Notes: generated by a model not told the origin, from the sequence alone. DNA of 64,000 nucleotides from Collybia mongolica (GCA_013420905.1 JAAXNY010000016.1:1054001-1118000); one strand, 5' to 3'. Counted from the stretch's first letter, positions 49,501 through 61,989 are shown. Translations and numbers: made by a program.

Positions 49501-50102
49501 GTGGTGCGATAAATATTCACCCCCGATATGCTATCAATATTACTGGCTGCTCATCCAATGTATATGGCGTCCTCCCCTCGGATTCGATGAAGGTGTTGGA
49601 GGGTATGCTTTCTGTACACGATATCCTCCACGAGCACCCACGAACTGAGGAAAGCTTTCTCAATGCCGCACGCCGCTTAAAGCCGTTCTGGGCCAAGGGC
49701 GAGAGTTCCTTTCACTGGGCCACTGGTATGAACAAAGATGAAGTAGTCGATGAAGACGAGGGTGTATTTGTAGGGCATTATGACGATGATGATGATGCTG
49801 ATATGGTGGCTGATTAGTGTTTTGTGATCGAGATGAATATCTGCATCTGTCTCCCTCAAAACCACACATGTATCATAGTGTTCTACTAATCAAGTAGCAA
49901 GCGAAGGGCAGTAGAGGGAGAGAATTTGACACTCATACTCAACTACTAAGGTTTAGTTTAACAGGCTTGTCTTTTAACAAGCCCACGCCCGGAACCTGGT
50001 TAATTCACAAGGGACATATCGAAGGTGAACGTCAAACTATACCATTTCATCGGCCCTTGTAAAGCTGATAATTTGAAAGACATGGTCTAGCCATCATAGT
50101 AA
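46507..50102 (+). repeat. 3.6-kb direct duplication, copy 2
   Basis: Matches 28437-32034. The largest difference I noticed is a 2-bp change in the last intron of the NTPase gene. Its flanks are unrelated to those of copy 1, and on the left it lies 300 bp from a Plavaka-type end. Confidence 0.9.
46611..49817 (+). CDS. 949-aa P-loop NTPase of unknown function, copy 2
   Basis: The same eight-exon model holds: 46611-47007, 47057-47167, 47218-47226, 47280-47498, 47555-47790, 47839-47905, 47959-48415 and 48464-49817. All frames are open and the Walker A, Walker B and sensor motifs are unchanged. Replacements concentrate in two stretches, residues around 95-130 and around 520-570, while long runs elsewhere are identical. 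The clustering could reflect gene conversion between the copies or diversifying selection. As in copy 1, the product is a soluble NTPase-like protein with an acidic C-terminus. Confidence 0.75.
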
Positions 50103-50327
50103 AGTTACCAGGTCCAAATGCCACTGACTTAATTTTTTTGCTTTGAGGGTGCTTGACCAGTCATGATTTTGCAACTCAAACTGTAGCATATGTAAAGTAC
50201 AACAAGACTGACAATTCAAAGATACAATACAGATAGGTAGATAAGGTGGGGATCTAAATACAATGCATGCAGCTGAAACAGTAAGATTAATGCTATTCCT
50301 CTGCCAGTAGATTGTTCACTTTACCCT

Positions 50328-51668
50328 CACTGTGCACCTGGTGGGGGTGGTTTTTCCCCCACTTAATGGATGAAAAGGGTTTTTCCTAAGTTTAGTGGAT
50401 GAAATTAAGGGGTATGAAAATAGGATGAAATTTCATCCCACATATTTCATCCTTTAAGAGGGTGAAATTGTACTGTTAAAATACCATCTATTAATGGAAT
50501 GAATTTCATCCCATAAGGGGTGAATTATATGGGATGATTTTCATCTAATAAAAGGGGTGAATTTCATCCCATAAAAGGGGATGTATGGGATGATTTTCAT
50601 CTAATAAAAGGAGTGAATTTCATCCCATACAAGGGGATATATAGGATGATTTTCCTGTATTTTACAGTCCCCCACATGTCCTTGTGGACTCTGCACAGAC
50701 TCTGCATGGACTCCAGAGAGTCTGTGCAGACTCACTTACTTTCTTTTACTATTATAAATTACTGACTTACATATAAGAGTTTACTTACTATTTTATCTAC
50801 TAATGTTCTACTTGGGTGGAGTGGGCCAACACACTGTGTGGCAGATACTCATTCTTTATTTCTTTTCTTAGGAGAAATAAGTCCATTCTACATTCAGGAA
50901 GTTGTAAAAATGACTAGAAACAATGTAAATGATAGTTTATAGAGGTCATGTGACCATGGGAAAATGTTACCAAGTAAACAAGCAATGCCTGTGCACAAAG
51001 CCCAATGCCATAGCTTGCCTGGTTATGGAGAAAACACAAAAACCATCAGAACTAACTTTTACCAGGATCATGTATACTAAATAAGCATTTAGATTGTTGT
51101 CATGTATTTGGTATACTTATAATAGATCATGTGACATGTGTCAATAAATAGAGAAATCAATCCTCTTTGTATTTCAGGTAAATATAGTAGTAGTTGTTGA
51201 TTATTCCAATGTTTAGTGTAATTTCCCACAAGGGTCATGTTTAGTCAGGGTCATTGTTGTTATAAGATGTTTATTCACCCCTGGCATAACACACAGACCT
51301 TCAAAACTAGCTGAATCTGGACATTTCTGATATTTCGCTCAAAATAGACTGTGGGAAAATTATGCTCAACAAGGAAATTGTAGAGCCATGTTTGTACATT
51401 CCAAACATGTAAAAACAAAGTTAATAGCTTTACTGTTTATGGAGAAAATCACAAAATAAATTTTGAAACACAATGCTTTGAAATATTAGATATGCATAAT
51501 TTTGATGGCATCATCAAAAGCATTATGTAAGCATCCCAAATACATGCAAATTATGTCACAATACTTTGTATTTGTGGAAAAATGCTGTAAAAAGCCATAA
51601 GAGAAGAAACATCCCATTATGGAAATATTTTCCTGCAGTGTTGAAATATGAATCAATGAATGCATGAA
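50328..51668 (+). mobile_element. truncated Plavaka-type element D (with R1 copy 3)
   Basis: It begins CACTGTGCACCTGG at 50328, carries the subterminal motif array to about 50650, and then R1 copy 3 at 50815-51668. This is the same order as the right part of element A, so D belongs to the A sublineage. R1 breaks off at 51668, where the left end of the 11-kb element starts. A small hairpin (CTGCACAGACTCT and its complement) lies at about 50690-50730. Confidence 0.75.
50815..51668 (+). repeat. dispersed repeat R1, copy 3 (truncated)
   Basis: Matches 32834 to about 33705 in the same orientation. The tail after ATGAATGCATGAATG is missing because the 11-kb element begins there. Confidence 0.85.
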
Positions 51669-52343
51669 TGCACTGTGAGCTCCATAGAGGATGAATTTAC
51701 AACCCCCCTTCCCTTACTTAAGCAGTGGGAAGTCATCTTTATAAAGTATAAATTTCATTTACAAATATTGGGAAATTCAACCCTTAGGGTAGGTAAAAAG
51801 AGATGATTTTTCCCCTTGAAAGTATGTATTTTATTGGCTGAATTCAAGCCATAGAATGTCCCAAGTCAGCACCTTTAGATTCATCCACTATTCATACCCT
51901 GGATGAATTTCATACCTCTAAAGGCAATATTAACCATGTTATCCCAGGATAAATTCTTCACCAAAGCTGGATTAAATAAATGGCTTTTATTCATCCCTTG
52001 TCTTAGAATGAATTTCATACTTTTAAAGGTGGGATTAGCTACAGTATCTCTGGATGAATTCTTCACCATAACTGGATTAATTCTATGGCTCTCAATTCAT
52101 CCCCTTGCTCATGATGAATTTCATACCCTTGAGTTTGGATGATTTTCAACAATTTTCAGGGGATTTTTCAGACTGGGGAGCAAGAAACATTCATCCACTG
52201 AATGCAATAATTATATTGCCTAAAATATAGCCTTTTCTAAATGAAAGTCATCCACTAGAGTGCCAAAAAAATCCAATTATATATGAAAAAAATATGGTAT
52301 CTGTATGGTTTATCAATTAGAAGATTTTGGAAAATTCTCCTAC

Positions 52344-53246
52344 TCAGAAGTTCTCCTCTTCTAGGTCTGATTCACCTGTCATGTCCTCATCCCCATCCTC
52401 ATTGCCCTTGCCCTCATCCCCGTCCTCTCGGTCCCCATTTCCTATGGCTGTGTCCATGTCATCACTCTCGCTGTGTTCACTTCCATCCTCATCTGCTTCC
52501 ATTTCTCGATCATCATCATCTGTGTTATTGGCGAGTGTTGAGGGTGGTGGTAGATATCCGCGACGACGAGCATAGGCGCGCCTGTTTTTGAGGTTGTATT
52601 TTATAAATTCCTCGACGGGCCAGCCATGGGCAAATCGGTTCAGATACTCGTGACGCTTTCGAGCCTGACAACTTTGTTAGTCAAAGGGAGGGTAAATAAC
52701 AGGAGACTTACTACAGCAATTATTCGGGCTATTATTGGTTTGGGTTGTTGGTGCCATGAAAGGCTGTAATCGATCCCTGCCGTGGCAGTCAATTCACGAA
52801 CAGAACGCTATAGATAATCAGATAGATTCCGTGAATAAAAATGAAACTTACGCGAATTGATGTATATAAATCCTGGTCATCTTCTAAACACATTGCAAAC
52901 TGTAAGTTAAATTTCTTTCTGCTAGAGCCGCACGCTGGCTGTGGTATCAAGTCCGATGTTATCTCTTTTGCAGGGGCAGATTTGCGCAGGGCGTCGTTCT
53001 CGGCTGATGGTATTGACGAAGTTGAGCGCACATTGAAGAAGAAATAAATCGGACGTAGGTACCTTGTAGTTTCTTCAGCTTAGCTTGTAGGGTCATGGTC
53101 TGTGCCGCTTCAGGTGTAATACAATTAGTGAAATCATCCTACTAGAGGAAGTGGCAACTACCTAATACTTTATTTTTGGCAGGAGTTGACCCCGACTTGA
53201 CCTTGCCACCACGCTTATTGACTTTCGATGCTGAGGATTTAGCCAT
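52344..53246 (-). CDS. small element-borne protein with acidic tail (copy in element C)
   Basis: The gene starts MAKSSASKVNKRGGKVKSGS at 53246. Later exons read RRKKFNLQFAMCLEDDQDLY-like sequence (about 53000-52860), SVRELTATAGIDYSLSWHQQ (about 52810-52715) and HEYLNRFAHGWPVEEFIKYN with KNRRAYARRRGY (from about 52660). A strongly acidic tail ends EEENF at 52344. Exons and introns correspond to those of 41554-42469. It is transcribed toward the left end of the element. A DNA-binding or regulatory role like that of plant TnpA is possible by position, but no known DNA-binding domain is visible. Confidence 0.65.
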
Positions 53247-53591
53247 GAGGATTGTGAGGATTGAGTTGTTGAGGTAGAGGAGAGATGTCTTACATCCTTA
53301 AGAATTCGACCATGGATATGCTCCATGGTTAGGCACTATTGACGCGGAAGCGGAAAACACAAAATCTTGACACTAGTGCAAGGGTCGGAATGAGGAATTC
53401 CGACTCCAATTCACTTAATTGTCGCTTGATGAGTTCTAATGTCGGATATTGGGGCAGAGGGTTTTGCTATCGCGGCTCCACGGATCTCTGAACAAGTGTC
53501 GGAAAAGACACCCGTAGAGTAGTGAAATCACATATAGTGTTATATATTTGAGTTAGTAAAATTATAGCTCGTTATCCTAAACGCATACCTC

Positions 53592-53992
53592 ATGCCTACC
53601 ATGTCTCGTTCCTCAATACTTCACAGTGGTGTTGCGAGTCCGTGCATCAACGAGGATGGCCACAACACCATAGAAAATGTGACAGAGCCCGAAACAGACT
53701 CTGACCACGAACAATCCATTGGTCCAGAAAATCAACTTGGGCTACCGGAATACGTCGGGTGGGTTCCGTATTGTTCCAACGCCTCCAGTAGGGAGGCCAG
53801 TACAACCAAAGAAATAGGTATAGATCAGTTTGACGAGTGGCGCTAAGGCTGAACATCGGATGCAGGTGATAATAATCATGTCAAGAATTCCGGGAAAATC
53901 TCTGAGGACGGCAAGGGGGAAATGGGAGTCAGCATTATTCAATCTGTGAAAGACAAGGTATGTGCAACACTTAACTGCATTTTGGTTGTATA
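53592..53992 (+). CDS. unknown short protein of element C
   Basis: The frame starts MPTMSRSSILHSGVASPCIN and runs with low complexity (ENVTEPETDSDHEQSIGPEN). An intron from 53818 to about 53865 would join TTKEIG to DNNHVKNSGKISEDGKGEMG and extend it to a stop near 53990. It is kept with few changes at 63000-63400. I do not recognise it. It could be untranslated leader of another transcript instead. Confidence 0.3.
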
Positions 53993-54235
53993 ATTGATCA
54001 TGAAAAGGATATTACAATACATATACACGTTGAAGGTGGAAGCCTAGTAAACCCAGTATTTAACTTCAATTTCCAACAAAAAAGGCAGCAGGGAAGTAAA
54101 CTGGGCCGTAGGATAATAGAAAAAGGAAGACAGCATAAACGACAGAAATTAAGTCATACTTAGGATAGGATGTGGGCATGTCAATTATCAAGCAATGTAT
54201 ATATTATAGAAGGATTATGTTAATAGTGCCCCTAC

Positions 54236-56876
54236 TTATTTTGCACGAGTTTTTCGAGCCTCCTCACGAAGGCTGGCCATCAGCTCACCACCACGGGCTT
54301 TCTCATCCTTAGTCTCAATACCAACACAGAGTTTGTTGGGATTGAGCTCAAAATGCTCCTCCGACAAACTCTCGTGGCCATCCTCTGTCCGGTTGATCAC
54401 AGCTAAAAGAACAAATGCATTGTCACCATCATATCGATGGTGAATTCGCTGGACATATTTACCACAATGCTTGCCCTCAATTACAAGAAGCAAGCCATTG
54501 TCGCGTGTTGGATTGGGATGTTTCAGAGTAACTTGCTCTGGTGACAAGAGTTCTGAAGTGGTATAATGCGTGGAACGGATGGATAACTCTCCATCCGTCT
54601 CCACAACCGAAGCGGCTACCTCCTTGCTCTTCTGTTTCCCTTCAGTGACCAGCACTTTCACCTTTCGACCAACCAGCTGCATGTCTAATAGTGGGTGGAT
54701 GGGGCCTTGCGGCTGTGGTGAAGGGAGTGGGGAATATATCCGGGTACTTGGCCCAGCCTCGAGGGGTGGGAGCGGTGTGAGTGGAGTCCTTGACGATGGA
54801 TTCCAAGCTGGCGTGAGGTAGTGGAAGTCGGGCATTGGAGTGCCACTTCCGGATGGCTCGGGGATAGGCTGTGAGGCCACTGGTGGGTGATTTGTGATAA
54901 AATGAGCGGGAAGGGGTGTAAATATTTTATTTTTGGTGGGGGCGAAGTCATATAATTTACGATGAGAGCTTAATGAAAATGAGGCCAAGCTGACTATCAG
55001 TAGATATGAAATGACTTACCGCACTTCCACAATATCATCGTAGTCCAGAACCTGCTTGTTGAAGGGATTTGCTGGGTTGAGGTGCATAAATTGCACAGTT
55101 ACTTTGAGGCCACTCAAAGTCTCCTGCGACTGCTGAACATCCTGGACAACTGCATGGTAACCTCTCATTGTGTGACCTTTCTTCTGAACTATGACTTCCA
55201 TGCCTTTCCAGGGCGTATGGTTGCGCTTCATAAGGCCTGTCAATTCGTCATCTGATACCGGAGCGTGTCCATGGAGTGTAATCGGTGGGCTGATAACTTT
55301 GATCCAATTCCTATGGACTTTGTTTGGCTGTTGGACATTAATTAGTAGTTACTCAAAAATATATCAACTATTTAGTTACCTTTAGTGCGTTGTGAAGGAC
55401 AAAATCCTCATGTACCTCTTGTTCCAGCCGTTCGGTAATAGAGACCATTTGTTCTTCAACCCCTACCACCCATCCCTGTTCCCCTCGCAGAGGGCCGCTC
55501 TGCACTTCAACAAAGTGGTCCGGAGCTATATACTTCCACAAATTAGACCACTGGAACATCTTTTGACCCTCCCCATTCATAAGATCTATTTCCACAGAGC
55601 GAGTTCCTATAGCTTTGATAATCCCGTTGTTTCTTGACGACTTGATCACCACTTCTTCACCTTCGAAGAATTTCCATTCCATGGGGCAAGGGAATTGTGC
55701 TGTTGCGATATGGGGGTGGGGGGATCTTAAGAATTTGTCAAGTATATCACTTGGCATTGAGAGTGGCTTGGTGTCAATGGGGACAGAAATTGAGTGGAAA
55801 TGATAAGTTCAACGTTCAAGGGAGTGGTCGAATATGCGATTGAAGACAGAGGCCGTTCCATCTTCTCTATATTCAACGCGCGCATTGGGATAATTTGCCA
55901 TGGTGTTGACCTCCGTCCCAAGGTTGAATAAGGCAGGGTTCGTGCGGGTAAGAGGTCGTTTCCTTTTCTTAGAGGAAGAGGACTTATTTTGAGGGAAGTG
56001 GGGGAGACGGGGAACTAAAAGGAGGGTAGCTTTCCCCCAGTTCTCAGTAGACAGAACATATCCAACGTCCCCTTTGTATAGCCCCCAATTGACTGTGACC
56101 CAGTCTCCAATTGATGGAGACCCTCCATGCATCTCCATATCCAGCAATTGTGTCCATTCCTCTGTCCTAATCCCAAAAAGACCATCATGGGGACAAATTA
56201 TCGTTGGGGCTGAATATAGAAGTGTCGAAAGCTCGGTGTTCATGGCAGCCTCAATGTAAAACCAGCCTTGTATAGCATCTCGGGTGAATGCTGATCGCAA
56301 CCTGTGAACTGGAAGTGCATTCTGGAAGAGGTAAATAACGGCCTCCTCCTCCCTCCCCAGCTGGAGGCGGAAAATAAGGTATTTCTGTAAGAGGTATCAC
56401 AAAATGCGGTGGTGAAGACTCACAGTGCAGTGGACCCTTAGCAATGGATAATCCGAGTCGACTGGACCGCGTATGGTGTTGATGGGTAGGTCATCCGATT
56501 CAATGTCTGATCCTGGCCCATAATCGTGCGCTGGGTGTTGGGCACGTGAACGTTCCAATATCCCCTCCAAAAGGTCGTCTAGTTGGCCATCCTGGGCATG
56601 AGATCTCACCACTGATGTAGATGGTCTCGCCGTGCTTTGGGATTCTACAGTGTCGTCCCTGTCAATGAAGTCATCTGGCATGTCGGGGTGTTAGCAGGTC
56701 CCAAGCACTACGAAGGCGGGGGGGGGCGCACCGAGGTCCTGATCTTCCTCAAATCCTTCATTATCCTCCTTGTCATCCACCTGAGCCTCAAGGTCAACAA
56801 AGCCGCGTGCTATGTTAAGGATCTTCTTGCCTGTCATCCCTGCAGCAGTGTCCTTAGGTTTCCTAAGGGCATTAGA
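54236..56876 (-). pseudogene. Spt5-like protein (NGN plus several KOW modules) carried by the transposon
   Basis: Minus-strand exons join: KKILNIARGFVDLEAQVDD (about 56876-56733), then DFIDRDDTVESQS, then an NGN-like stretch YLIFRLQLGREEEAVIYLFQ ... RDAIQGWFYIEAAMNTEL. A KOW motif GDWVTVNWGLYKGDVGYVLS with ATLLLVPRLPHFP follows. Further KOW-like parts are MEWKFFEGEEVVIKSSRNNG, GPLRGEQGWVVGVEEQMVSI, WKGMEVIVQKKGHTMRGYHA and a proline-rich linker before LVGRKVKVLVTE. The end is EEARKTRAK at 54236. This is the domain order of Spt5, the elongation factor that clamps RNA polymerase II with Spt4. A TGA at 55811-55809 interrupts the frame between two otherwise continuous parts, so this copy may be dead unless an intron removes it. 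Its start may lie farther right, toward the palindrome. Confidence 0.75.
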
Positions 56877-57021
56877 TTTTTTTGTTAGTCTATCTTTATT
56901 ACTATCATTATCATTCGTGTTGGTTTTTTGTTTTAATACACTACTACATTGATATATACTAATAAACTAATGAATCATACTTACGAAGTAGTCGACAAGG
57001 AGGGAGCGGTGGCTCCAACAG

Positions 57022-57253
57022 ATAGATGGTGGTGGTTTGGGATGAAGAGCGAAACCGTGCGAAAGCGGGCTGGGGCCTTACCTTATTCATCAGAATGTTG
57101 AAGTGTCGGGCATCCCGGGCATTGGGGTCATATGACCGTTCACATGACCCCAATGGCCGGGATACCCGACACTTCAACATTCCGATGAATAAGGTAAGGC
57201 CCCAGCCCGCTTTCGCACGGTTTCGCTCTTCATCCCAAACCACCACCATCTAT
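57022..57253. repeat. 232-bp near-perfect palindrome
   Basis: ATAGATGGTGGTGG at the left is mirrored by CCACCACCATCTAT at the right. The arms match almost base for base to a centre near 57137 (TGACCGTTCA). It lies between the Spt5-like gene and the transposase, which point away from each other. Both arms are GC-rich compared with the surroundings. Confidence 0.92.
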
Positions 57254-57638
57254 TTGATATGCCTCCTCATAGACCCTTGGTAAGTCAATACAAATTTCTA
57301 TTAGTTAGTATATAGAATATGTAGTCATAATAAGAACTTCAATACAATTTGAACATGATCATTATTGAAAGGAATACATTGACTAATAATTAAATGAAGT
57401 AGGAAACCTAGGAACGTTGTTGCAGGCGTGCACGACGGCGTTCCGCCGCTTCATCAAGGTGTTCATTGGGGAGGGCAATATCAAACGGTGGGGTACTGCC
57501 CATTAGGATCGGGTTGTACATCGGAAACAACGATAGTGGGGTGTGGTGAGGTTCTGAACATTAACCTTGGTGCGTCTGGCCATTCACAACTCATTATCTA
57601 TCACTAATCTATTTATATACTTAAGACATTTAGACACC
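57254..57638. promoter_or_regulatory. region upstream of the transposase
   Basis: Between the palindrome and the transposase ATG (57639). It contains TATTTATATAC at 57610-57620, 19-29 bp before the start codon, which could serve as a TATA-like element. A short minus-strand coding-like trace is present near 57420-57500 but has no clear family. Confidence 0.35.
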
Positions 57639-60600
57639 ATGGGCAATAAACGACGCCTTTGCGCGTGTGGCTGCGGCGAGAGACTTCACCGTAAGACTGA
57701 AGCACGGCACCTACTTGGCAAAGGGCGCTCGAGTCTCACTGCAGCAGTTCTGGAGCAAAACAATCTCCTGGTAACAAGTTCAACGGCTAAGAGTAAAGCC
57801 CCTCGAAAGAAGTCTTCAGGCCGCACCATGAAGCAACAAATTGTAGGACGTGCTACACCTGCCCGACAAAGGTTACCGAACTCGGGATTCCGCCCGCCCA
57901 CCAATCAACAATCCCAGAGTCATGCTCATGCTGACTGGGAGGAGAACATGCACGTTGAGGACCCCCAATCGCAATTAGTCCCCATTGACTATCCAATGGA
58001 TAACGAGGCAGGACCATCAAACGTTCACTCTCGCGAATTATCACCACCATCAGCCGTGCTGCACCATGAAGACCATTATGGGTTATCCAATCCACGCCGC
58101 TCTCATCGTATTGCGGCATATCTCGACAAAATTGGCAAGGAAAGATGGGGGCCTGATCCTACTCGACAGTTCATCCCCAGGGAAGGTGACGAGAGCAGCG
58201 AGGAGGATGAGGATGAGGGAGACAAGCGGAATATGGATACTAATGATGACACGGACAGTGAGGGTTCTATCAACAGCAATGAGTATCTTGAGGAAGACGG
58301 TAGTGATAATGAAATGCCAAGCGCAGAGCCTGGGTTAGAGGGTATCTCGGTGTGGGATCTTCTTGGCGAGGGGTTTTTGAAGGAAGCCTCGCGGTTAGGT
58401 GTGTCCACTCGGGTCCTTCGAAACACTCTCTGATCCATATCCTCATAGAGGAAGTATTAGACGAGAGTGACTTAAAAATCCTCCGTCTCTATACCATCAA
58501 AATTGAAGAAGGCCTCACTCATAAAGCTTACAACAAAATTCGTTATCTTCTTCCTGAGCTGTCAGCCAACAGTTTGAAGAACACAGAGAAACGAATCCAG
58601 TTTCTTTCCGGTTTTCAGCCAGTACATTATGACTGTTGCACCTCCTCATGTGTGTGTTACACTGGGCCGTACGAAACCCTTATACAGTGCCCCAAATGCA
58701 ATAAGGATTGCTACAAAGCTGATGGAAAAACACCCCTCTCCTATTATGAATATCTCCCTATCATCCCCTGACTCCGCGCCATGGTCTCAAGCCGTGCTCA
58801 AGCCAGGAAGATGCAATATCGGTCTAAGCACAAACATATCCCAACGAAAATGACTGATATATTTGATGGTACACATTATCAATTACTCCGGGAGACTTAT
58901 ATTACAATTGGCGATGAAGAACTCCCTATATGGTTCTTCTCAGATCCCTGCGACGTAGCACTAGGATTATCTACGGACGGTTTTGGTCCTTTCAAGCGCC
59001 GTAACAAAACTGCCTGGCCATTAATTCTATTTAACTACAACCTTCCTCCTGAAGAGCGAATGCTCAAGGCAAACATCATTCCACTTGGGTCAATTCCCGG
59101 GCCGAAGAAACCCTACGATATGGATTCCTTCTTGTGGCCTGTAGTTCAAGAATTACTACAGCTCGAGATTGGTGTTTCTGCCTTCGATGCTCTGACTGAA
59201 TCCATATTCCTTCTCCGAGCATTTCTAGTTGTTGTTTTTGGTGATATACCCGCAGTTTCCATGGTCATGCGAATGAAGGGTCACAACGCCATCTATCCTT
59301 GCAGAATGTGCACCATCAAAGGCATCCGTGCCCCATCCTTGCGAGTGACAACCCATTATGTTCCACTGTGCCGCGATGGCTTTCCACAGCCACAAGAACA
59401 ATACAACGCACCAGAACTTCCACTACGAACTCATTCGTCATTCATTGAACAAGCAAAAAAAGTCCAGTTTGCTGTAACCGATGCAGAGTCCGAACGCCTC
59501 GCAACTAAATATGGCATCAAGGGTATTCCACTCCTCAGTACACTGAGTTCACTATCTTTTCCTACCTTGTTCCCTTATGATTTCATGCATCTTATATGGT
59601 CTAATCTCATCCCAAACTTAATTCGGCTTTGGACTGGAAAATTCAAAGATCTTCCCCACAATGACAAAGGCTATGTATTATCCTCAACCGTATGGGAGGC
59701 TATTGGAGAAGCCACTGCAGATGCGGGGAGTACTACTCCGGCGGCATTTGGGTCTAGGGTTCCTAATATTGCATCAGAGAGGTCTAATATGATTGCAGAA
59801 ACATATTCGGTCTGGACATTTTACATCGCACCAACTCTCCTTAAAGGCCAATTTGTACATCCCCGATACTATGTATTAAACTAGTTAGACTGTTAACAAT
59901 TTGCCTCCAATTTGAAATTACACAAAATCAAATAGATGAGCTTGAAAGGGGGTTTCAGGATTGGGTCAAGGTGTATGAGCGGTAAGCACTTCTCGCAACC
60001 CAGAGGTCATTTTCTGATATATATATTAACAGCCTATATTATAAATATGACCCACTGCGCGTATCGACTTGCCCCCTCACAATTCACGCACTACTCCATA
60101 TCACACCAACTGTCAGGGCCATGGGTCCAGTCTGGGCCTATTGGGCATTTCCAATGGAGCGCTACTGTGGTGATATCCTCCGCCATGTCAAGAGCCGACG
60201 GTTTCCTTATGCGAGCATCAATAACTATATCACCTCATGTGCCCAGTTGGCACACATAACTCTTCTCTACAATTTACAAGGCAAACTTCAGGTCTTACCT
60301 GCAAAGTCCCATGATCAGGATTTCAAATTAGATGAATGTACGTTGTTTATCATACTATGCAGTCCTTCAATAATTATAGTTAAGATCCATTACACGTCCT
60401 CACCCCACCAAAAGGACCTGCAGCAAGCCTCTCTCGTTCCCTATGGATGGTGCTCACAGCGACATTGGCTACCCGCCTCGAGAAATCCCCATCAGTGATT
60501 CGACGGCTTATACCACAAGTGACGCAATTCCATCAATACGGCCGAGTATACCACCTGGAGGGCGGTGATACTATGCATGCCCGCGAGCTTCTTCCGCTTA

Positions 60601-61025
60601 GGTCTGACAGCCGTGATATGTCATTTGTCAAGGTATATTATGCATTTCTGATTTTTTTGACATACTCTGACTCATACAAACCCTAGTATCAACTTGAGGT
60701 TGATAAATTTGCACATCGCAGGTCCCGAAGATCCGAGTTTGAGCTGCGAGAGTTTTTCGGGCAACTCCATCGTTTTCTTGTTGTTGATATCCCAGCATCC
60801 CCAAGAGAGGGGATTGAGGCAGAATCATTCATTTATGCAGTTATCAGGCAGGTCAAGATATCAGAAGCAGCAACTGATTATTGCTCCTTGAACTATTACA
60901 AAGACCTAGGATCTATAGAATGTGTTGATCTCAACCAGGTGGAATGTGTGATTGGTCGCATTATGGATCGTGGAAAGTGGTCAATTATTGATCGATGTCA
61001 TTCCTTATCTTCAATACATACATAG
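57639..61025 (+). pseudogene. Plavaka / tnp2-type DDE transposase with a premature stop
   Basis: It starts MGNKRRLCACGCGERLHRKT, a C-x-C-x-C zinc-binding N-terminus, followed by an acidic region. The first intron is 58399-58448. Then come CCTSSCVCYTGPYETLIQCP (zinc motif), DIFDGTHYQLL, DVALGLSTDGFGPFKRRNKT, WPLILFNYNLPPEERMLKAN, IPGPKKPYDMDSFLWP, VFGDIPAVSMVMRMKGHNAI and FPYDFMHLIWSN. The C-terminal part has MGPVWAYWAFPMERYCGDIL and GRIMDRGKWSIIDR, ending at 61025. These are hallmarks of the fungal Plavaka family within the CMC (CACTA) group. A TGA at 58769-58771 stands where the family has arginine (CGA to TGA), and the frame shifts by one near 59878. The copy is inactive as read but nearly full length. 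Confidence 0.9.
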
Positions 61026-61161
61026 TTGATACATCCATTCTTTTATTAACTACATATACTACTCTTTTTGCCCATGCATCTTACAGCCTTGCTCAAGCAA
61101 TATTTTAATAATAGTAATAGCATAATCCTTTGGTTCCCTAATGCCATGCTGAATTACTCTC

Positions 61162-61981
61162 TAGGGCTGCACGCCGTGACCGTACCTCACGGTATGTACA
61201 GACCTGTAGTACGGTTACCGTACCCGTGCCGTTCAGCCTCAGGTTCACCACGTTGACGGGACGGTCAACGCCCGTCCATTGCCGTCGAAAGACGGCCGTC
61301 CACGGCATTGGACGGTATTAGACGGGTATCCCCGATCAACCGTCTGCTCAAAGCTCACCTCTCATGGGTTCCCCTCAGAAATCCTTTACAGCTCGATATC
61401 GTAGGAAAGAGAAGGCCTCTATCAACAAACTTGAGGAATACTTCAAACTTCCTGCTGAAGATTTTGACACCTGTAATCCAATTCAGTGGCGGATGGGTTG
61501 ACGCGCTCAGTTCCCGAATCTGTTTCGCCTTGCTCGTGACATCTTATGTATTCCTGGTGAGTCATTCTAACATCTTTGATATTTTGTTCACGGAACATCC
61601 CCATGCCAGGTTCTGCTGTCGCCGTAGAGCAGGTCTTCTCAGATGGTCGGGACACCATTTCCCTCCGCTGTGCAAGCCTCCATGCTGATACCATCCGGAT
61701 TCTAATGCTAGTTAAGAAACGGGTACATCTGGCCCGCGCAAAGGCAAACGCAGCCCTACGTCGTTGAATACCTAGCGTACAGTATGGAATGTAATTTTTT
61801 TTTACTTTCAATGGATACCGTCTGCCGTACATAACCGTACAACGGCCGTCTCCGTACCCGTCCCGTAGCCGTTGGGGTTTGACTGACCAAACACTATGGA
61901 CAGTGGACGGTCGAGCCGTACCCGTCTCATGACCGTTGATTGTACGGCCGTACCCGTCAGACGGTATGGTGTGCAGCCCTA
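61162..61981 (+). mobile_element. short hAT element with dimerisation-domain remnant
   Basis: Ends TAGGGCTGCAC and GTGCAGCCCTA are inverted repeats, and the 8-bp word TTACTCTC flanks both sides (61154-61161 and 61982-61989), as expected of hAT elements. Inside, 61425-61767 reads LEEYFKLPAEDFDTCNPIQW, FPNLFRLARDILCIP, then after a short intron GSAVAVEQVFSDGRDTISLR and TIRILMLVKKRVHLARAKA. This is the hAT C-terminal dimerisation region. An in-frame TGA follows QWRMG. Subterminal CCGTAC/GTACGG words are dense at both ends. It is nested in the 3' flank of the Plavaka transposase. Confidence 0.9.
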
Positions 61982-61989
61982 TTACTCTC

